The position numbers and the translations under genes were made by a program. From the NCBI GenBank assembly GCA_032718475.1, contig JAUCBJ010006683.1, forward strand, positions 58,410 to 122,409: a DNA stretch of 64,000 bases, in the 5' to 3' direction. The stretch is from Nemertoderma westbladi. Its lineage: Eukaryota > Xenacoelomorpha > Nemertodermatida > Nemertodermatidae. Shown one piece after another: positions 1-15,519 of the stretch. How positions within the stretch are numbered: the stretch's first letter is position 1; the number at the start of each line of letters is the position of its first letter. A model generated the notes under the pieces. The model saw nothing but the letters and a program-made list of their open reading frames with translations. It ran no database searches and had not been told where the DNA came from.

Positions 1-3000
1 CTAACTGCCGTATGAAGGACTCCATATAGGAGTACTGGTTCTAACTGCTGTATGATGGACTCCATATAGGAGTACTGATTCTAACTGCTGTATGATGGAC
101 TCCATATAGGAGTACTGGTTCTAACTGCCGTATGATGGACTCCATATAGGAGTACTGGTTCTAACTGCTGTATGATGGACTCCATATAGGAGTACTGATT
201 CTAACTGCTGTATGATGGACTCCATATAGGAGTACTGGTTCTAACTTCTGATCGATGGACTCCATATAGGAGTACTGGTTCTAACTGCTGTATGATGGAC
301 TCCATATAGGAGTACTGGTCCTATATAGGTGTACTGATTCTAACTGCTGTATGATGGTCTCCATATAGAAGTACTGGTTCTGTCTGCTGTATGATGGACT
401 CCATATAGGAGTACTGGTTCTATCTGCTGTATGATGGACTCCATATAGGAAGGAGTACTGGTTCTAACTGCTGTATGATGGACTCCATATAGGAGTACTG
501 GTTCTAACTTCTGATTGATGGACTCCATATAGGAGTACTGGTTCTAACTGCTGTATGATGGACTCCATATAGGAGTACTGGTTCTAACTGCTGTATGATG
601 GACTCCATATAGGAGTACTGGTTCTAACTGCTGTATGATGGACTCCATATAGGAGTACTGGTTCTAACTTCTGATCGATGGACTCCATATAGGAGTACTG
701 GTTCTAACTGCTGTATGATGGACTCCATATAGGAGTACTGGTTCTAACTGCTGTATGATGGACTCCATATAGGAGTACTGGTTCAAACTTCTGATCGATG
801 GACTCCATATAGGAGTACTGGTTCTAACTGCTGTATGATGGACTCCATATAGGAGTACTGGTTCTAACTGCTGTATGATGGACTCCATATAGGAGTACTG
901 GTTCTAACTGCTGTATGATGGACTCCATATAGGAGTACTGGTTCAAACTTCTGATCGATGGACTCCATATAGGAGTACTGGTTCTAACTGCTGTATGATG
1001 GACTCCATATAGGAGTACTGGTTCTAACTGCTGTATGATGGACTCCATATAGGAGTACTGGTTCTAACTGCTGTATGATGGACTCCATATAGGAGTACTG
1101 GTTCAAACTTCTGATCGATGGACTCCATATAGGAGTACTGGTTCTAACTGCTGTATGATGGACTCCATATAGGAGTACTGGTTCTAACTGCCGTATGATG
1201 GACTCCATATAGGAGTACTGGTTCTAACTGCTGTATAGATGGACTCCATATAGGAGTACTGGTTCTAACTGCTGTATGATGGACTCCATATAGGAGTACT
1301 GGTTCTATCTTCTGATCGATGGACTCCATATAGGAGTACTGGTTCTAACTGCTGTATGATGGACTCCATATAGGAGTAATGGTTCTAACTGCTGTATGAT
1401 GGACTCCATATAGGAGTACTGGTTCTAACTGCTGTATGATGGACTCCATATAGGAGTAATGGTTCTAACTGCTGTATGATGGACTCCATATAGGAGTAAT
1501 GGTTCTAACTGCTGTATGATGGACTCCATATAGGAGTAATGGTTCTAACTGCTGTATGATGGACTCCATATAGGAGTACTGGTTCTAACTGCTGTATGAT
1601 GGAATCCATATAGGAATACTGGTTCCTGGTTCTATCTGCTGATTGATGCTCCATATAGGAGTACTGGTTCTAACTGCTGTATGATGGACTCCATATAGGA
1701 GTACTGGTTCTAACTGCTGTATGATGGACTCCATATAGGAGTACTGATTCTAACTGCTGTATGATGGACTCCATATAGGAGTTCTAACTGCTGTATGATG
1801 GACTCCATTTAGGAGTACTGGTTCTAACTTTTGTATGATGGACTCCATATAGGAGTACTGATTCTAACTGCTGTATGATGGACTCCATATAGGAGTACTG
1901 GTTCTAACTGCTGTATGATGGACTCCATATAGGAGTACTGGTTCTAACTGCTGTATGATGGACTCCATATAGGAGTACTGGTTCTAACTGCTGTATGATG
2001 GACTCCATATAGGAGTACTGGTTCTAACTTCTGATTGATGGACTCCATATAGGAGTACTGGTTCTAACTGATGTATGATGGACTCCATATAGGAGTACTG
2101 GTCTGGTTCTAACTGCTGTATGATGGACTCCATATAGGAGTACTGGTTCTAACTGCTGTATGATGGACTCCATATAGGAGTACTGGTTCTAACTGCTGTA
2201 TGATGGACTCCATATAGGAGTACTGGTTCTAACTTCTGATTGATGGACTCCATATAGGAGTACTGGTTCTAACTGATGTATGATGGACTCCACATAGGAG
2301 TACTGGTTCTAACTGCTGTATGATGGACTCCATATAGGAGTACTGGTTCTAACTGCTGTATGATGGACTCCATATAGGAGTACTGGTACTAACTTCTGAT
2401 TGATGGACTCCATAAAGGAGTACTAGTTCTAACTTCTGATTGATGGACTCCATATAGGAGTACTGGTTCTAACTGCTGTATGATGGACTCCATATAGGAG
2501 TACTGGTTCTAACTTCTGATTGATGGAATCCATCCATATAGGAGTACTGGTTCTAACTGCTGTATGATGGACTCCATATAGGAGTACTGGTTCTAACTGC
2601 TGTATGATGGACTCCATATAGGAGTACTGGTTCTAACTGCTGTATGATGGACTCCATATAGGAGTACTGGTTCTAACTGCTGTATGATGGACTCCATATA
2701 GGAGTACTGGTACTAACTTCTGATTGATGGACTCCATAAAGGAGTACTAGTTCTAACTTCTGATTGATGGACTCCATATAGGAGTACTGGTTCTAACTGA
2801 TGTATGATGGACTCCATATAGGAGTACTGGTCTGGTTCTAACTGCTGTATGATGGACTCCATATAGGAGTACTGGTTCTAACTGCTGTATGATGGACTCC
2901 ATATAGGAGTACTGGTTCTAACTGCTGTATGATGGACTCCATATAGGAGTACTGGTACTAACTTCTGATTGATGGACTCCATAAAGGAGTACTAGTTCTA

Positions 3001-6000
3001 ACTTCTGATTGATGGACTCCATATAGGAGTACTGGTTCTAACTGATGTATGATGGACTCCATATAGGAGTACTGGTCTGGTTCTAACTGCTGTATGATGG
3101 ACTCCATATAGGAGTACTGGTTCTAACTGCTGTATGATGGACTCCATATAGGAGTACTGGTTCTAACTGCTGTATGATGGACTCCATATAGGAGTACTGG
3201 TCTGTTCTAACTGCTGTATGATGGACTCCATATAGGAGTACTGGTTCTAACTGCTGTATGATGGACTCCATATAGGAGTACTGGTTCTAACTGCTGTATG
3301 ATGGACTCCATATAGGAGTACTGGTTCTAACTTCTGATTGATGGACTCCATATAGGAGTACTGGTTCTAACTGATGTATGATGGACTCCACATAGGAGTA
3401 CTGGTTCTAACTGCTGTATGATGGACTCCATATAGGAGTACTGGTTCTAACTGCTGTATGATGGACTCCATATAGGAGTACTGGTTCTAACTTCTGATCG
3501 ATGGACTCCATATAGGAGTACTGGTTCTAACTGCTGTATGATGGACTCCATATAGGAGTACTGGTTCTAACTGCTGTATGATGGACTCCATATAGGAGTA
3601 CTGGTTCTAACTTCTGATTGATGGAATCCATCCATATAGGAGTACTGGTTCTAACTGCTGTATGATGGACTCCATATAGGAGTACTGGTTCTAACTGCTG
3701 TATGATGGACTCCACATAGGAGTACTGGTTCTAACTGCTGTATGATGGACTCCATATTGGAGTACTGGTTCTATCTGCTGTATGATGGACTCCATATAGG
3801 AAGGAGTACTGGTTCTAACTGCTGTATGATGGACTCCATATAGGAGTACTGGTTCTAACTTATGATTGATGGACTGACTCCATATAGGAGTACTGGTTCT
3901 AACTTCTGATTGATGGACTCCATATAGGAGTACTGGTTCTAACTGCTGTATGATGGACTCCATATAGGAGTACTGGTTCTAACTGCTGTATGATGGAATC
4001 CATATAGGAGTACTGGTTCTAACAGCTGTATGATGGACTCCATATAGGAGTACTGGTTCTAACAGCTGTATGATGGACTCCATATAGGAGTATTGATTCT
4101 AACTGCTGTGGACTCCATATAGGAGTACTGGTTCCGGTATATCTCTGATTGATCGCTCCATATAGGAGTACTGGTTCTCACTGCATGTATGGAGTACTGG
4201 TTCTAACAGCTGTATGATGGACTCCATATAGGAGTATTGATTATAACTGCTGTGGACTCCATATAGGAGTACTGGTTCTAACAGCTGTATGATGGACTCC
4301 ATATAGGAGTACTGGTTCTAACAGCTGTATGATGGACTCCATATAGGAGTACTGGTTCTAACAGCTGTATGATGGACTCCATATAGGAGTATTGATTATA
4401 ACTGCTGTGGACTCCATATAGGAGTACTGGTTCTAACTTCTGATCGATGGACTCCATATAGGAGTACTGGTTCTAACTGCTGTATGATGGACTCCATATA
4501 GGAGTACTGGTTCTAACTGCTGTATGATGGACTCCATATAGGAGTACTGGTTCTAACTTCTGATCGATGGACTCCATATAGGAGTACTGGTTCTAACTGC
4601 TGTATGATGGACTCCATATAGGAGTACTGGTTCTAACTGCCGTATGAAGGACTCCATATAGGAGTACTGGTTCTAACTGCTGTATGATGGACTCCATATA
4701 GGAGTACTGATTCTAACTGCTGTATGATGGACTCCATATAGGAGTACTGGTTCTAACTGCCGTATGATGGACTCCATATAGGAGTACTGGTTCTAACTGC
4801 TGTATGATGGACTCCATATAGGAGTACTGATTCTAACTGCTGTATGATGGACTCCATATAGGAGTACTGGTTCTAACTTCTGATCGATGGACTCCATATA
4901 GGAGTACTGGTTCTAACTGCTGTATGATGGACTCCATATAGGAGTACTGGTCCTATATAGGTGTACTGATTCTAACTGCTGTATGATGGTCTCCATATAG
5001 AAGTACTGGTTCTGACTGCTGTATGATGGACTCCATATAGGAGTACTGGTTCTATCTGCTGTATGATGGACTCCATATAGGAAGGAGTACTGGTTCTAAC
5101 TGCTGTATGATGGACTCCATATAGGAGTACTGGTTCTAACTTCTGATTGATGGACTCCATATAGGAGTACTGGTTCTAACTGCTGTATGATGGACTCCAT
5201 ATAGGAGTACTGGTTCTAACTGCTGTATGATGGACTCCATATAGGAGTACTGGTTCTAACTGCTGTATGATGGAATCCATATAGGAGTACTGGTTCTAAC
5301 TTCTGATCGATGGACTCCATATAGGAGTACTGGTTCTAACTGCTGTATGATGGACTCCATATAGGAGTACTGGTTCTAACTGCTGTATGATGGACTCCAT
5401 ATAGGAGTACTGGTTCTAACTTCTGATCGATGGACTCCATATAGGAGTACTGGTTCTAACTGCTGTATGATGGACTCCATATAGGAGTACTGGTTCTAAC
5501 TGCCGTATGATGGACTCCATATAGGAGTACTGGTTCTAACTGCTGTATGATGGACTCCATATAGGAGTACTGGTTCTAACTGCTGTATGATGGACTCCAT
5601 ATAGGAGTACTGGTTCTAACTTCTGATCGATGGACTCCATATAGGAGTACTGGTTCTAACTGCTGTATGATGGACTCCATATAGGAGTACTGGTTCTAAC
5701 TGCTGTATGATGGACTCCATATAGGAGTACTGGTTCTAACTTCTGATCGATGGACTCCATATAGGAGTACTGGTTCTAACTGCTGTATGATGGACTCCAT
5801 ATAGGAGTACTGGTTCTAACTGCTGTATGATGGACTCCATATAGGAGTACTGGTTCAAACTTCTGATCGATGGACTCCATATAGGAGTACTGGTTCTAAC
5901 TGCTGTATGATGGACTCCATATAGGAGTACTGGTTCTAACTGCCGTATGATGGACTCCATATAGGAGTACTGGTTCTAACTGCTGTATAATGGACTCCAT

Positions 6001-9000
6001 ATAGGAGTACTGGTTCTAACTGCTGTATGATGGACTCCATATAGGAGTACTGGTTCTATCTTCTGATCGATGGACTCCATATAGGAGTACTGGTTCTAAC
6101 TGCTGTATGATGGACTCCATATAGGAGTAATGGTTCTAACTGCTGTATGATGGACTCCATATAGGAGTACTGGTTCTAACTGCTGTATGATGGAATCCAT
6201 ATAGGAATACTGGTTCCTGGTTCTATCTGCTGATTGATGCTCCATATAGGAGTACTGGTTCTAACTGCTGTATGATGGACTCCATATAGGAGTACTGGTT
6301 CTAACTGCTGTATGATGGACTCCATATAGGAGTACTGGTTCTAACTGCTGTATGATGGACTCCATATAGGAGTTCTAACTGCTGTATGATGGACTCCATA
6401 TAGGAGTACTGGTTCTAACTGCTGTATGATGGACTCCATATAGGAGTACTGGTACTAACTTCTGATTGATGGACTCCATAAAGGAGTACTAGTTCTAACT
6501 TCTGATTGATGGACTCCATATAGGAGTACTGGTTCTAACTGCTGTATGATGGACTCCATATAGGAGTACTGGTTCTAACTGCTGTATGATGGACTCCATA
6601 TAGGAGTACTGGTTCTAACTTCTGATTGATGGAATCCATCCATATAGGAGTACTGGTTCTAACTGCTGTATGGACTCCATATAGGAGTACTGGTTCTAAC
6701 TGCTGTATGATGGACTCCATATAGGAGTACTGGTTCTAACTGCTGTATGATGGACTCCATATAGGAGTACTGGTTCTAACTGCTGTATGATGGACTCCAT
6801 ATAGGAGTACTGGTTCTAACTTCTGATTGATGGACTCCATATAGGAGTACTGGTTCTAACTGATGTATGATGGACTCCACATAGGAGTACTGGTTCTAAC
6901 TGCTGTATGATGGACTCCATATAGGAGTACTGGTTCTAACTGCTGTATGATGGACTCCATATAGGAGTACTGGTACTAACTTCTGATTGATGGACTCCAT
7001 AAAGGAGTACTAGTTCTAACTTCTGATTGATGGACTCCATAAAGGAGTACTAGTTCTAACTTCTGATTGATGGACTCCATATAGGAGTACTGGTTCTAAC
7101 TGCTGTATGATGGACTCCATATAGGAGTACTGGTTCTAACTTCTGATTGATGGACTCCATATAGGAGTACTGGTTCTAACTGATGTATGATGGACTCCAC
7201 ATAGGAGTACTGGTTCTAACTGCTGTATGATGGACTCCATATAGGAGTACTGGTTCTAACTGCTGTATGATGGACTCCATATAGGAGTACTGGTACTAAC
7301 TTCTGATTGATGGACTCCATAAAGGAGTACTAGTTCTAACTTCTGATTGATGGACTCCATATAGGAGTACTGGTTCTAACTGCTGTATGATGGACTCCAT
7401 ATAGGAGTACTGGTTCTAACTGCTGTATGATGGACTCCATATAGGAGTACTGGTACTAACTTCTGATTGATGGACTCCATAAAGGAGTACTAGTTCTAAC
7501 TTCTGATTGATGGACTCCATATAGGAGTACTGGTTCTAACTGCTGTATGATGGACTCCACATAGGAGTACTGGTTCTAACTGCTGTATGATGGACTCCAT
7601 ATTGGAGTACTGGTTCTATCTGCTGTATGATGGACTCCATATAGGAAGGAGTACTGGTTCTAACTGCTGTATGATGGACTCCATATAGGAGTACTGGTTC
7701 TAACTTATGATTGATGGACTGACTCCATATAGGAGTACTGGTTCTAACTTCTGATTGATGGACTCCATATAGGAGTACTGGTTCTAACTGCTGTATGATG
7801 GACTCCATATAGGAGTACTGGTTCTAACTGCTGTATGATGGAATCCATATAGGAGTACTGGTTCTAACAGCTGTATGATGGACTCCATATAGGAGTACTG
7901 GTTCTAACTTATGATTGATGGACTGACTCCATATAGGAGTACTGGTTCTAACAGCTGTATGATGGACTCCATATAGGAGTACTGGTTCTAACAGCTGTAT
8001 GATGGACTCCATATAGGAGTATTGATTATAACTGCTGTGGACTCCATATAGGAGTACTGGTTCCTGGTTCTATCTGCTGATTGATGCTCCATATAGGAGT
8101 ACTGGTTCTAACTGCTGTATGATGGACTCCATATAGGAGTACTGGTTCTAACAGCTGTATGATGGACTCCATATAGGAGTACTGGTTCTAACAGCTGTAT
8201 GATGGACTCCATATAGGAGTACTGGTTCTAACAGCTGTATGATGGACTCCATATAGGAGTATTGATTATAACTGCTGTGGACTCCATATAGGAGTACTGG
8301 TTCTAACTTCTGATCGATGGACTCCATATAGGAGTACTGGTTCTAACTGCTGTATGATGGACTCCATATAGGAGTACTGGTTCTAACTGCTGTATGATGG
8401 ACTCCATATAGGAGTACTGGTTCTAACTTCTGATCGATGGACTCCATATAGGAGTACTGGTTCTAACTGCTGTATGATGGACTCCATATAGGAGTACTGG
8501 TTCTAACTGCCGTATGAAGGACTCCATATAGGAGTACTGGTTCTAACTGCTGTATGATGGACTCCATATAGGAGTACTGATTCTAACTGCTGTATGATGG
8601 ACTCCATATAGGAGTACTGGTTCTAACTGCCGTATGATGGACTCCATATAGGAGTACTGGTTCTAACTGCTGTATGATGGACTCCATATAGGAGTACTGA
8701 TTCTAACTGCTGTATGATGGACTCCATATAGGAGTACTGGTTCTAACTTCTGATCGATGGACTCCATATAGGAGTACTGGTTCTAACTGCTGTATGATGG
8801 ACTCCATATAGGAGTACTGGTCCTATATAGGTGTACTGATTCTAACTGCTGTATGATGGTCTCCATATAGAAGTACTGGTTCTGACTGCTGTATGATGGA
8901 CTCCATATAGGAGTACTGGTTCTATCTGCTGTATGATGGACTCCATATAGGAAGGAGTACTGGTTCTAACTGCTGTATGATGGACTCCATATAGGAGTAC

Positions 9001-10050
9001 TGGTTCTAACTTCTGATTGATGGACTCCATATAGGAGTACTGGTTCTAACTGCTGTATGATGGACTCCATATAGGAGTACTGGTTCTAACTGCTGTATGA
9101 TGGACTCCATATAGGAGTACTGATTCTAACTGCTGTGGACTCCATATAGGAGTACTGGTTCTAATTTCTGATCGATGGACTCCATATAGGAGTACTGGTT
9201 CTAACTGCTGTATGATGGACTCCATATAGGAGTACTGGTTCTAACTGCTGTATGATGGACTCCATATAGGAGTACTGGTTCTAACTTCTGATCGATGGAC
9301 TCCATATAGGAGTACTGGTTCTAACTGCTGTATGATGGACTCCATATAGGAGTACTGGTTCTAACTGCCGTATGATGGACTCCATATAGGAGTACTGGTT
9401 CTAACTGCTGTATGATGGACTCCATATAGGAGTACTGGTTCTAACTGCTGTATGATGGACTCCATATAGGAGTACTGGTTCTAACTTCTGATCGATGGAC
9501 TCCATATAGGAGTACTGGTTCTAACTGCTGTATGATGGACTCCATATAGGAGTACTGGTTCTAACTGCTGTATGATGGACTCCATATAGGAGTACTGGTT
9601 CAAACTTCTGATCGATGGACTCCATATAGGAGTACTGGTTCTAACTGCTGTATGATGGACTCCATATAGGAGTACTGGTTCTAACTGCCGTATGATGGAC
9701 TCCATATAGGAGTACTGGTTCTAACTGCTGTATAATGGACTCCATATAGGAGTACTGGTTCTAACTACTGTATGATGGACTCCATATAGGAGTACTGGTT
9801 CTATCTTCTGATCGATGGACTCCATATAGGAGTACTGGTTCTAACTGCTGTATGATGGACTCCATATAGGAGTAATGGTTCTAACTGCTGTATGATGGAC
9901 TCCATATAGGAGTACTGGTTCTAACTGATGTATGATGGACTCCATATAGGAGTACTGGTTCTAACTTCTGTATGATGGACTCCATATAGGAGTACTGGTT
10001 CTAACTTCTGATTGATGGACTCCATATAGGAGTACTGGTTCTAACTGCTG

Positions 10051-11033
10051 TTAACTTCTGATTGATGGACTCCATATAGGAGTACTGGTTCTAACTGATG
10101 TATGATGGACTCCATATAGGAGTACTGGTTCTAACTTCTGTATGATGGACTCCATATAGGAGTACTGGTTCTAACTTCTGATTGATGGACTCCATATAGG
10201 AGTACTGGTTCTAACTGCTGTATGATGGACTCCATATAGGAGTTCTAACTGCTGTATGATGGACTCCATATAGGAGTACTGGTTCTAACTTTTGTATGAT
10301 GGACTCCATATAGGAGTACTGATTCTAACTGCTGTATGATGGACTCCATATAGGAGTACTGGTTCTAACTTCTGTATGATGGACTCCATATAGGAGTATT
10401 GATTCTAACTGCTGTGGACTCCATATAGGAGTACTGGTTCTAACTTCTGTATGATGGACTCCATATAGGAGTATTGATTCTAACTGCTGTGGACTCCATA
10501 TAGGAGTACTGATTCTAACTGCTGTATGATGGACTCCATATAGGAGTATTGATTCTAACTGCTGTGGACTCCATATAGGAGTACTGGTTCTAACTTCTGA
10601 TCGATGGACTCCATATAGGAGTACTGGTTCTAACTGCTGTATGATGGACTCCATATAGGAGTACTGGTTCTAACTGCTGTATGATGGACTCCATATAGGA
10701 GTACTGGTTCTAACTGCTGCATGATGGACTCCATATAGGAGTACTGGTTCTAACTGCTGTATGATGGACTCCATATAGGAGTACTGATTCTAACTGCTGT
10801 ATGATGGACTCCATATATGAGTTCTAACTGCTGTATGATGGACTCCATATAGGAGTACTGGTTCTAACTTTTGTATGATGGACTCCATATAGGAGTACTG
10901 ATTCTAACTGCTGTATGATGGACTCCATATAGGAGTACTGATTCTAACTTCTGTATGATGGACTCCATATAGGAGTACTGGTTCTAACTTCTGATTGATG
11001 GACTCCATATAGGAGTACTGGTTCTAACTGCTG
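10051..11033. repeat. 983-bp higher-order interval between GTTAAC-marked truncated monomers
   Basis: A truncated monomer reading CTGCTGTTAACTTCTG (most of one unit missing between GT and TAAC) serves as a rare marker. TTAAC of this marker starts at 10051 and again at 11034, 983 bp apart. The same 983-bp step is found at 14047/15030, 19649/20632, 21790/22773, 33766/34749, 35907/36890 and 46250/47233. The intervals share an order of variant monomers, including a 34-bp unit (GGAGTTCTAAC) and ttttgtat units. I read this as a higher-order repeat module rather than independent deletions. Confidence 0.75.
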
Positions 11034-11157
11034 TTAACTTCTGATTGATGGACTCCATATAGGAGTACTGGTTCTAACTGATGTATGATGGACTCCATAT
11101 AGGAGTACTGGTTCTAACTGCTGTATGATGGACTCCATATAGGAGTACTGGTTCTAA

Positions 11158-12583
11158 CAGCTGTATGATGGACTCCATATAGGAGTATTGATTCTAACTG
11201 CTGTGGACTCCATATAGGAGTACTGGTTCTAACTTCTAATCGATGGACTCCATATAGGAGTACTGATTCTAACTGCTGTATGATGGACTCCATATAGGAG
11301 TACTGGTTCTAACTGCTGTATGATGGACTCCATATAGGAGTACTGGTTCTAACTTCTGATCGATAGACTCCATATAGGAGTACTGGTTCTAACAGCTGTA
11401 TGATGGACTCCATATAGGAGTACTGGTTCTAACTGCCAGATGATGGACTCCATATAGGAGTACTGGTTCTAACTGCTGTATGATGGACTCCATATAGGAG
11501 TACTGATTATAACTGCTGTATGTTGGACTCCATATAGGAGTACTGGTTCTAACTGCTGTATGATGGACTCCATATAGGAGTACTGGTTCTAACTGCTGAT
11601 TGATGAACTCCATATAGGAGTACTGATTCTAACTGCTGTATGATGGACTCCATATAAGAGTACTGGTTCTAACTGCTGTATGATGGACTCCATATAGGAG
11701 TACTGGTTCTAACTGCTGTATGATGGACTCCATATAGGAGTACTAGTTCTAACTGCTGTATGATGGACTCCATATAGGAGTACTGATTCTAACTGCTGTA
11801 TGATGGATCCATATAGGAGTACTGGTTCTAACTGCTGTATGATGGATCCATATAGGAGTACTGGTTCTAACAGCTGTATGATGGACTCCATATAGGAGTA
11901 TTGATTCTAACTGCTGTGGACTCCATATAGGAGTACTGGTTCTAACTTCTAATCGATGGACTCCATATAGGAGTACTGATTCTAACTGCTGTATGATGGA
12001 CTCCATATAGGAGTACTGGTTCTAACTGCTGTATGATGGACTCCATATAGGAGTACTGGTTCTAACTTCTGATCGATAGACTCCATATAGGAGTACTGGT
12101 TCTAACAGCTGTATGATGGACTCCATATAGGAGTACTGGTTCTAACTGCCAGATGATGGACTCCATATAGGAGTACTGGTTCTAACTGCTGTATGATGGA
12201 CTCCATATAGGAGTACTGATTATAACTGCTGTATGTTGGACTCCATATAGGAGTACTGGTTCTAACTGCTGTATGATGGACTCCATATAGGAGTACTGGT
12301 TCAAACTGCTGATTGATGAACTCCATATAGGAGTACTGATTCTAACTGCTGTATGATGGACTCCATATAAGAGTACTGGTTCTAACTGCTGTATGATGGA
12401 CTCCATATAGGAGTACTGGTTCTAACTGCTGTATGATGGACTCCATATAGGAGTACTAGTTCTAACTGCTGTATGATGGACTCCATATAGGAGTACTGAT
12501 TCTAACTGCTGTATGATGGATCCATATAGGAGTACTGGTTCTAACTTCTGATTGATGGACTCCATATAGGAGTACTGGTTCTA
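11158..12583. repeat. 713-bp tandem duplication within the array
   Basis: A run starting with an agctgtat monomer, a 35-bp monomer and the rare cttctaatcgatgg unit at 11158 reappears from 11871, 713 bp later. It is followed in the same order by the rare tgccagatg unit, a TGTTGGACTCC unit and a CATATAAGAG unit. The right copy ends near a monomer that carries a GGATCC deletion variant at about 12518. Boundaries are approximate. Confidence 0.75.
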
Positions 12584-14801
12584 ACTGCTGTATGATGGAC
12601 TCCATATAGGAGTTCTAACTGCTGTATGATGGACTCCATATAGGAGTACTGGTTCTAACTTTTGTATGATGGACTCCATATAGGAGTACTGATTCTAACT
12701 GCTGTATGATAGACTCCATATAGGAGTACTGGTTCTAACTTCTGATTGATGGACTCCATATAGGAGTACTGGTTCTAACTGATGTATGATGGACTCCATA
12801 TAGGAGTACTGGTTCTAACTTCTGTATGATGGACTCCATATAGGAGTACTGGTTCTAACTTCTGATTGATGGACTCCATATAGGAGTACTGGTTCTAACT
12901 GCTGTTAACTTCTGATTGATGGACTCCATATAGGAGTACTGGTTCTAACTGATGTATGATGGACTCCATATAGGAGTACTGGTTCTAACTTCTGTATGAT
13001 GGACTCCATATAGGAGTACTGGTTCTAACTTCTGATTGATGGACTCCATATAGGAGTACTGGTTCTAACTGCTGTATGATGGACTCCATATAGGAGTTCT
13101 AACTGCTGTATGATGGACTCCATATAGGAGTACTGGTTCTAACTTTTGTATGATGGACTCCATATAGGAGTACTGATTCTAACTGCTGTATGATGGACTC
13201 CATATAGGAGTACTGGTTCTAACTTCTGTATGATGGACTCCATATAGGAGTATTGATTCTAACTGCTGTGGACTCCATATAGGAGTACTGGTTCTAACTT
13301 CTGTATGATGGACTCCATATAGGAGTATTGATTCTAACTGCTGTGGACTCCATATAGGAGTACTGATTCTAACTGCTGTATGATGGACTCCATATAGGAG
13401 TATTGATTCTAACTGCTGTGGACTCCATATAGGAGTACTGGTTCTAACTTCTGATCGATGGACTGCATATAGGAGTACTGGTTCTAACTGCTGTATGATG
13501 GACTCCATATAGGAGTACTGGTTCTAACTGCTGTATGATGGACTCCATATAGGAGTACTGGTTCTAACTGCTGCATGATGGACTCCATATAGGAGTACTG
13601 GTTCTAACTGCTGTATGATGGACTCCATATAGGAGTACTGATTCTAACTGCTGTATGATGGATCCATATAGGAGTACTGGTTCTAACTTCTGATTGATGG
13701 ACTCCATATAGGAGTACTGGTTCTAACTGCTGTATGATGGACTCCATATAGGAGTTCTAACTGCTGTATGATGGACTCCATATAGGAGTACTGGTTCTAA
13801 CTTTTGTATGATGGACTCCATATAGGAGTACTGATTCTAACTGCTGTATGATAGACTCCATATAGGAGTACTGGTTCTAACTTCTGATTGATGGACTCCA
13901 TATAGGAGTACTGGTTCTAACTGATGTATGATGGACTCCATATAGGAGTACTGGTTCTAACTTCTGTATGATGGACTCCATATAGGAGTACTGGTTCTAA
14001 CTTCTGATTGATGGACTCCATATAGGAGTACTGGTTCTAACTGCTGTTAACTTCTGATTGATGGACTCCATATAGGAGTACTGGTTCTAACTGATGTATG
14101 ATGGACTCCATATAGGAGTACTGGTTCTAACTTCTGTATGATGGACTCCATATAGGAGTACTGGTTCTAACTTCTGATTGATGGACTCCATATAGGAGTA
14201 CTGGTTCTAACTGCTGTATGATGGACTCCATATAGGAGTTCTAACTGCTGTATGATGGACTCCATATAGGAGTACTGGTTCTAACTTTTGTATGATGGAC
14301 TCCATATAGGAGTACTGATTCTAACTGCTGTATGATGGACTCCATATAGGAGTACTGGTTCTAACTTCTGTATGATGGACTCCATATAGGAGTATTGATT
14401 CTAACTGCTGTGGACTCCATATAGGAGTACTGGTTCTAACTTCTGTATGATGGACTCCATATAGGAGTATTGATTCTAACTGCTGTGGACTCCATATAGG
14501 AGTACTGATTCTAACTGCTGTATGATGGACTCCATATAGGAGTATTGATTCTAACTGCTGTGGACTCCATATAGGAGTACTGGTTCTAACTTCTGATCGA
14601 TGGACTGCATATAGGAGTACTGGTTCTAACTGCTGTATGATGGACTCCATATAGGAGTACTGGTTCTAACTGCTGTATGATGGACTCCATATAGGAGTAC
14701 TGGTTCTAACTGCTGCATGATGGACTCCATATAGGAGTACTGGTTCTAACTGCTGTATGATGGACTCCATATAGGAGTACTGATTCTAACTGCTGTATGA
14801 T
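12518..14801. repeat. 1142-bp tandem duplication, two copies
   Basis: The GGATCC-containing monomer at 12518 recurs at 13660, and everything between follows in register. This includes the GTTAAC marker (12905 and 14047), the run of 35-bp monomers and the rare ACTGCATATAGG unit. Copy 1 is about 12518-13659 and copy 2 about 13660-14801. The similarity breaks at about 14801, where the third copy would begin with GGACTCC instead of GGATCC. Confidence 0.85.
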
Positions 14802-15519
14802 GGACTCCATATATGAGTTCTAACTGCTGTATGATGGACTCCATATAGGAGTACTGGTTCTAACTTTTGTATGATGGACTCCATATAGGAGTACTGATTC
14901 TAACTGCTGTATGATGGACTCCATATAGGAGTACTGATTCTAACTTCTGTATGATGGACTCCATATAGGAGTACTGGTTCTAACTTCTGATTGATGGACT
15001 CCATATAGGAGTACTGGTTCTAACTGCTGTTAACTTCTGATTGATGGACTCCATATAGGAGTACTGGTTCTAACTGATGTATGATGGACTCCATATAGGA
15101 GTACTGGTTCTAACTTCTGTATGATGGACTCCATATAGGAGTACTGGTTCTAACTTCTGATTGATGGACTCCATATAGGAGTACTGGTTCTAACTGCTGT
15201 ATGATGGACTCCATATAGGAGTTCTAACTGCTGTATGATGGACTCCATATAGGAGTACTGGTTCTAACTTTTGTATGATGGACTCCATATAGGAGTACTG
15301 ATTCTAACTGCTGTATGATGGACTCCATATAGGAGTACTGGTTCTAACTTCTGATTGATGGACTCCATATAGGAGTACTGGTTCTAACTGATGTATGATG
15401 GACTCCACATAAGAGTACTGGTTCTAACTGCTGTATGATGGACTCCATATAGGAGTACTGGTTCTAACTGCTGTATGATGGACTCCATATAGGAGTACTG
15501 GTTCTAACTTCTGATTGAT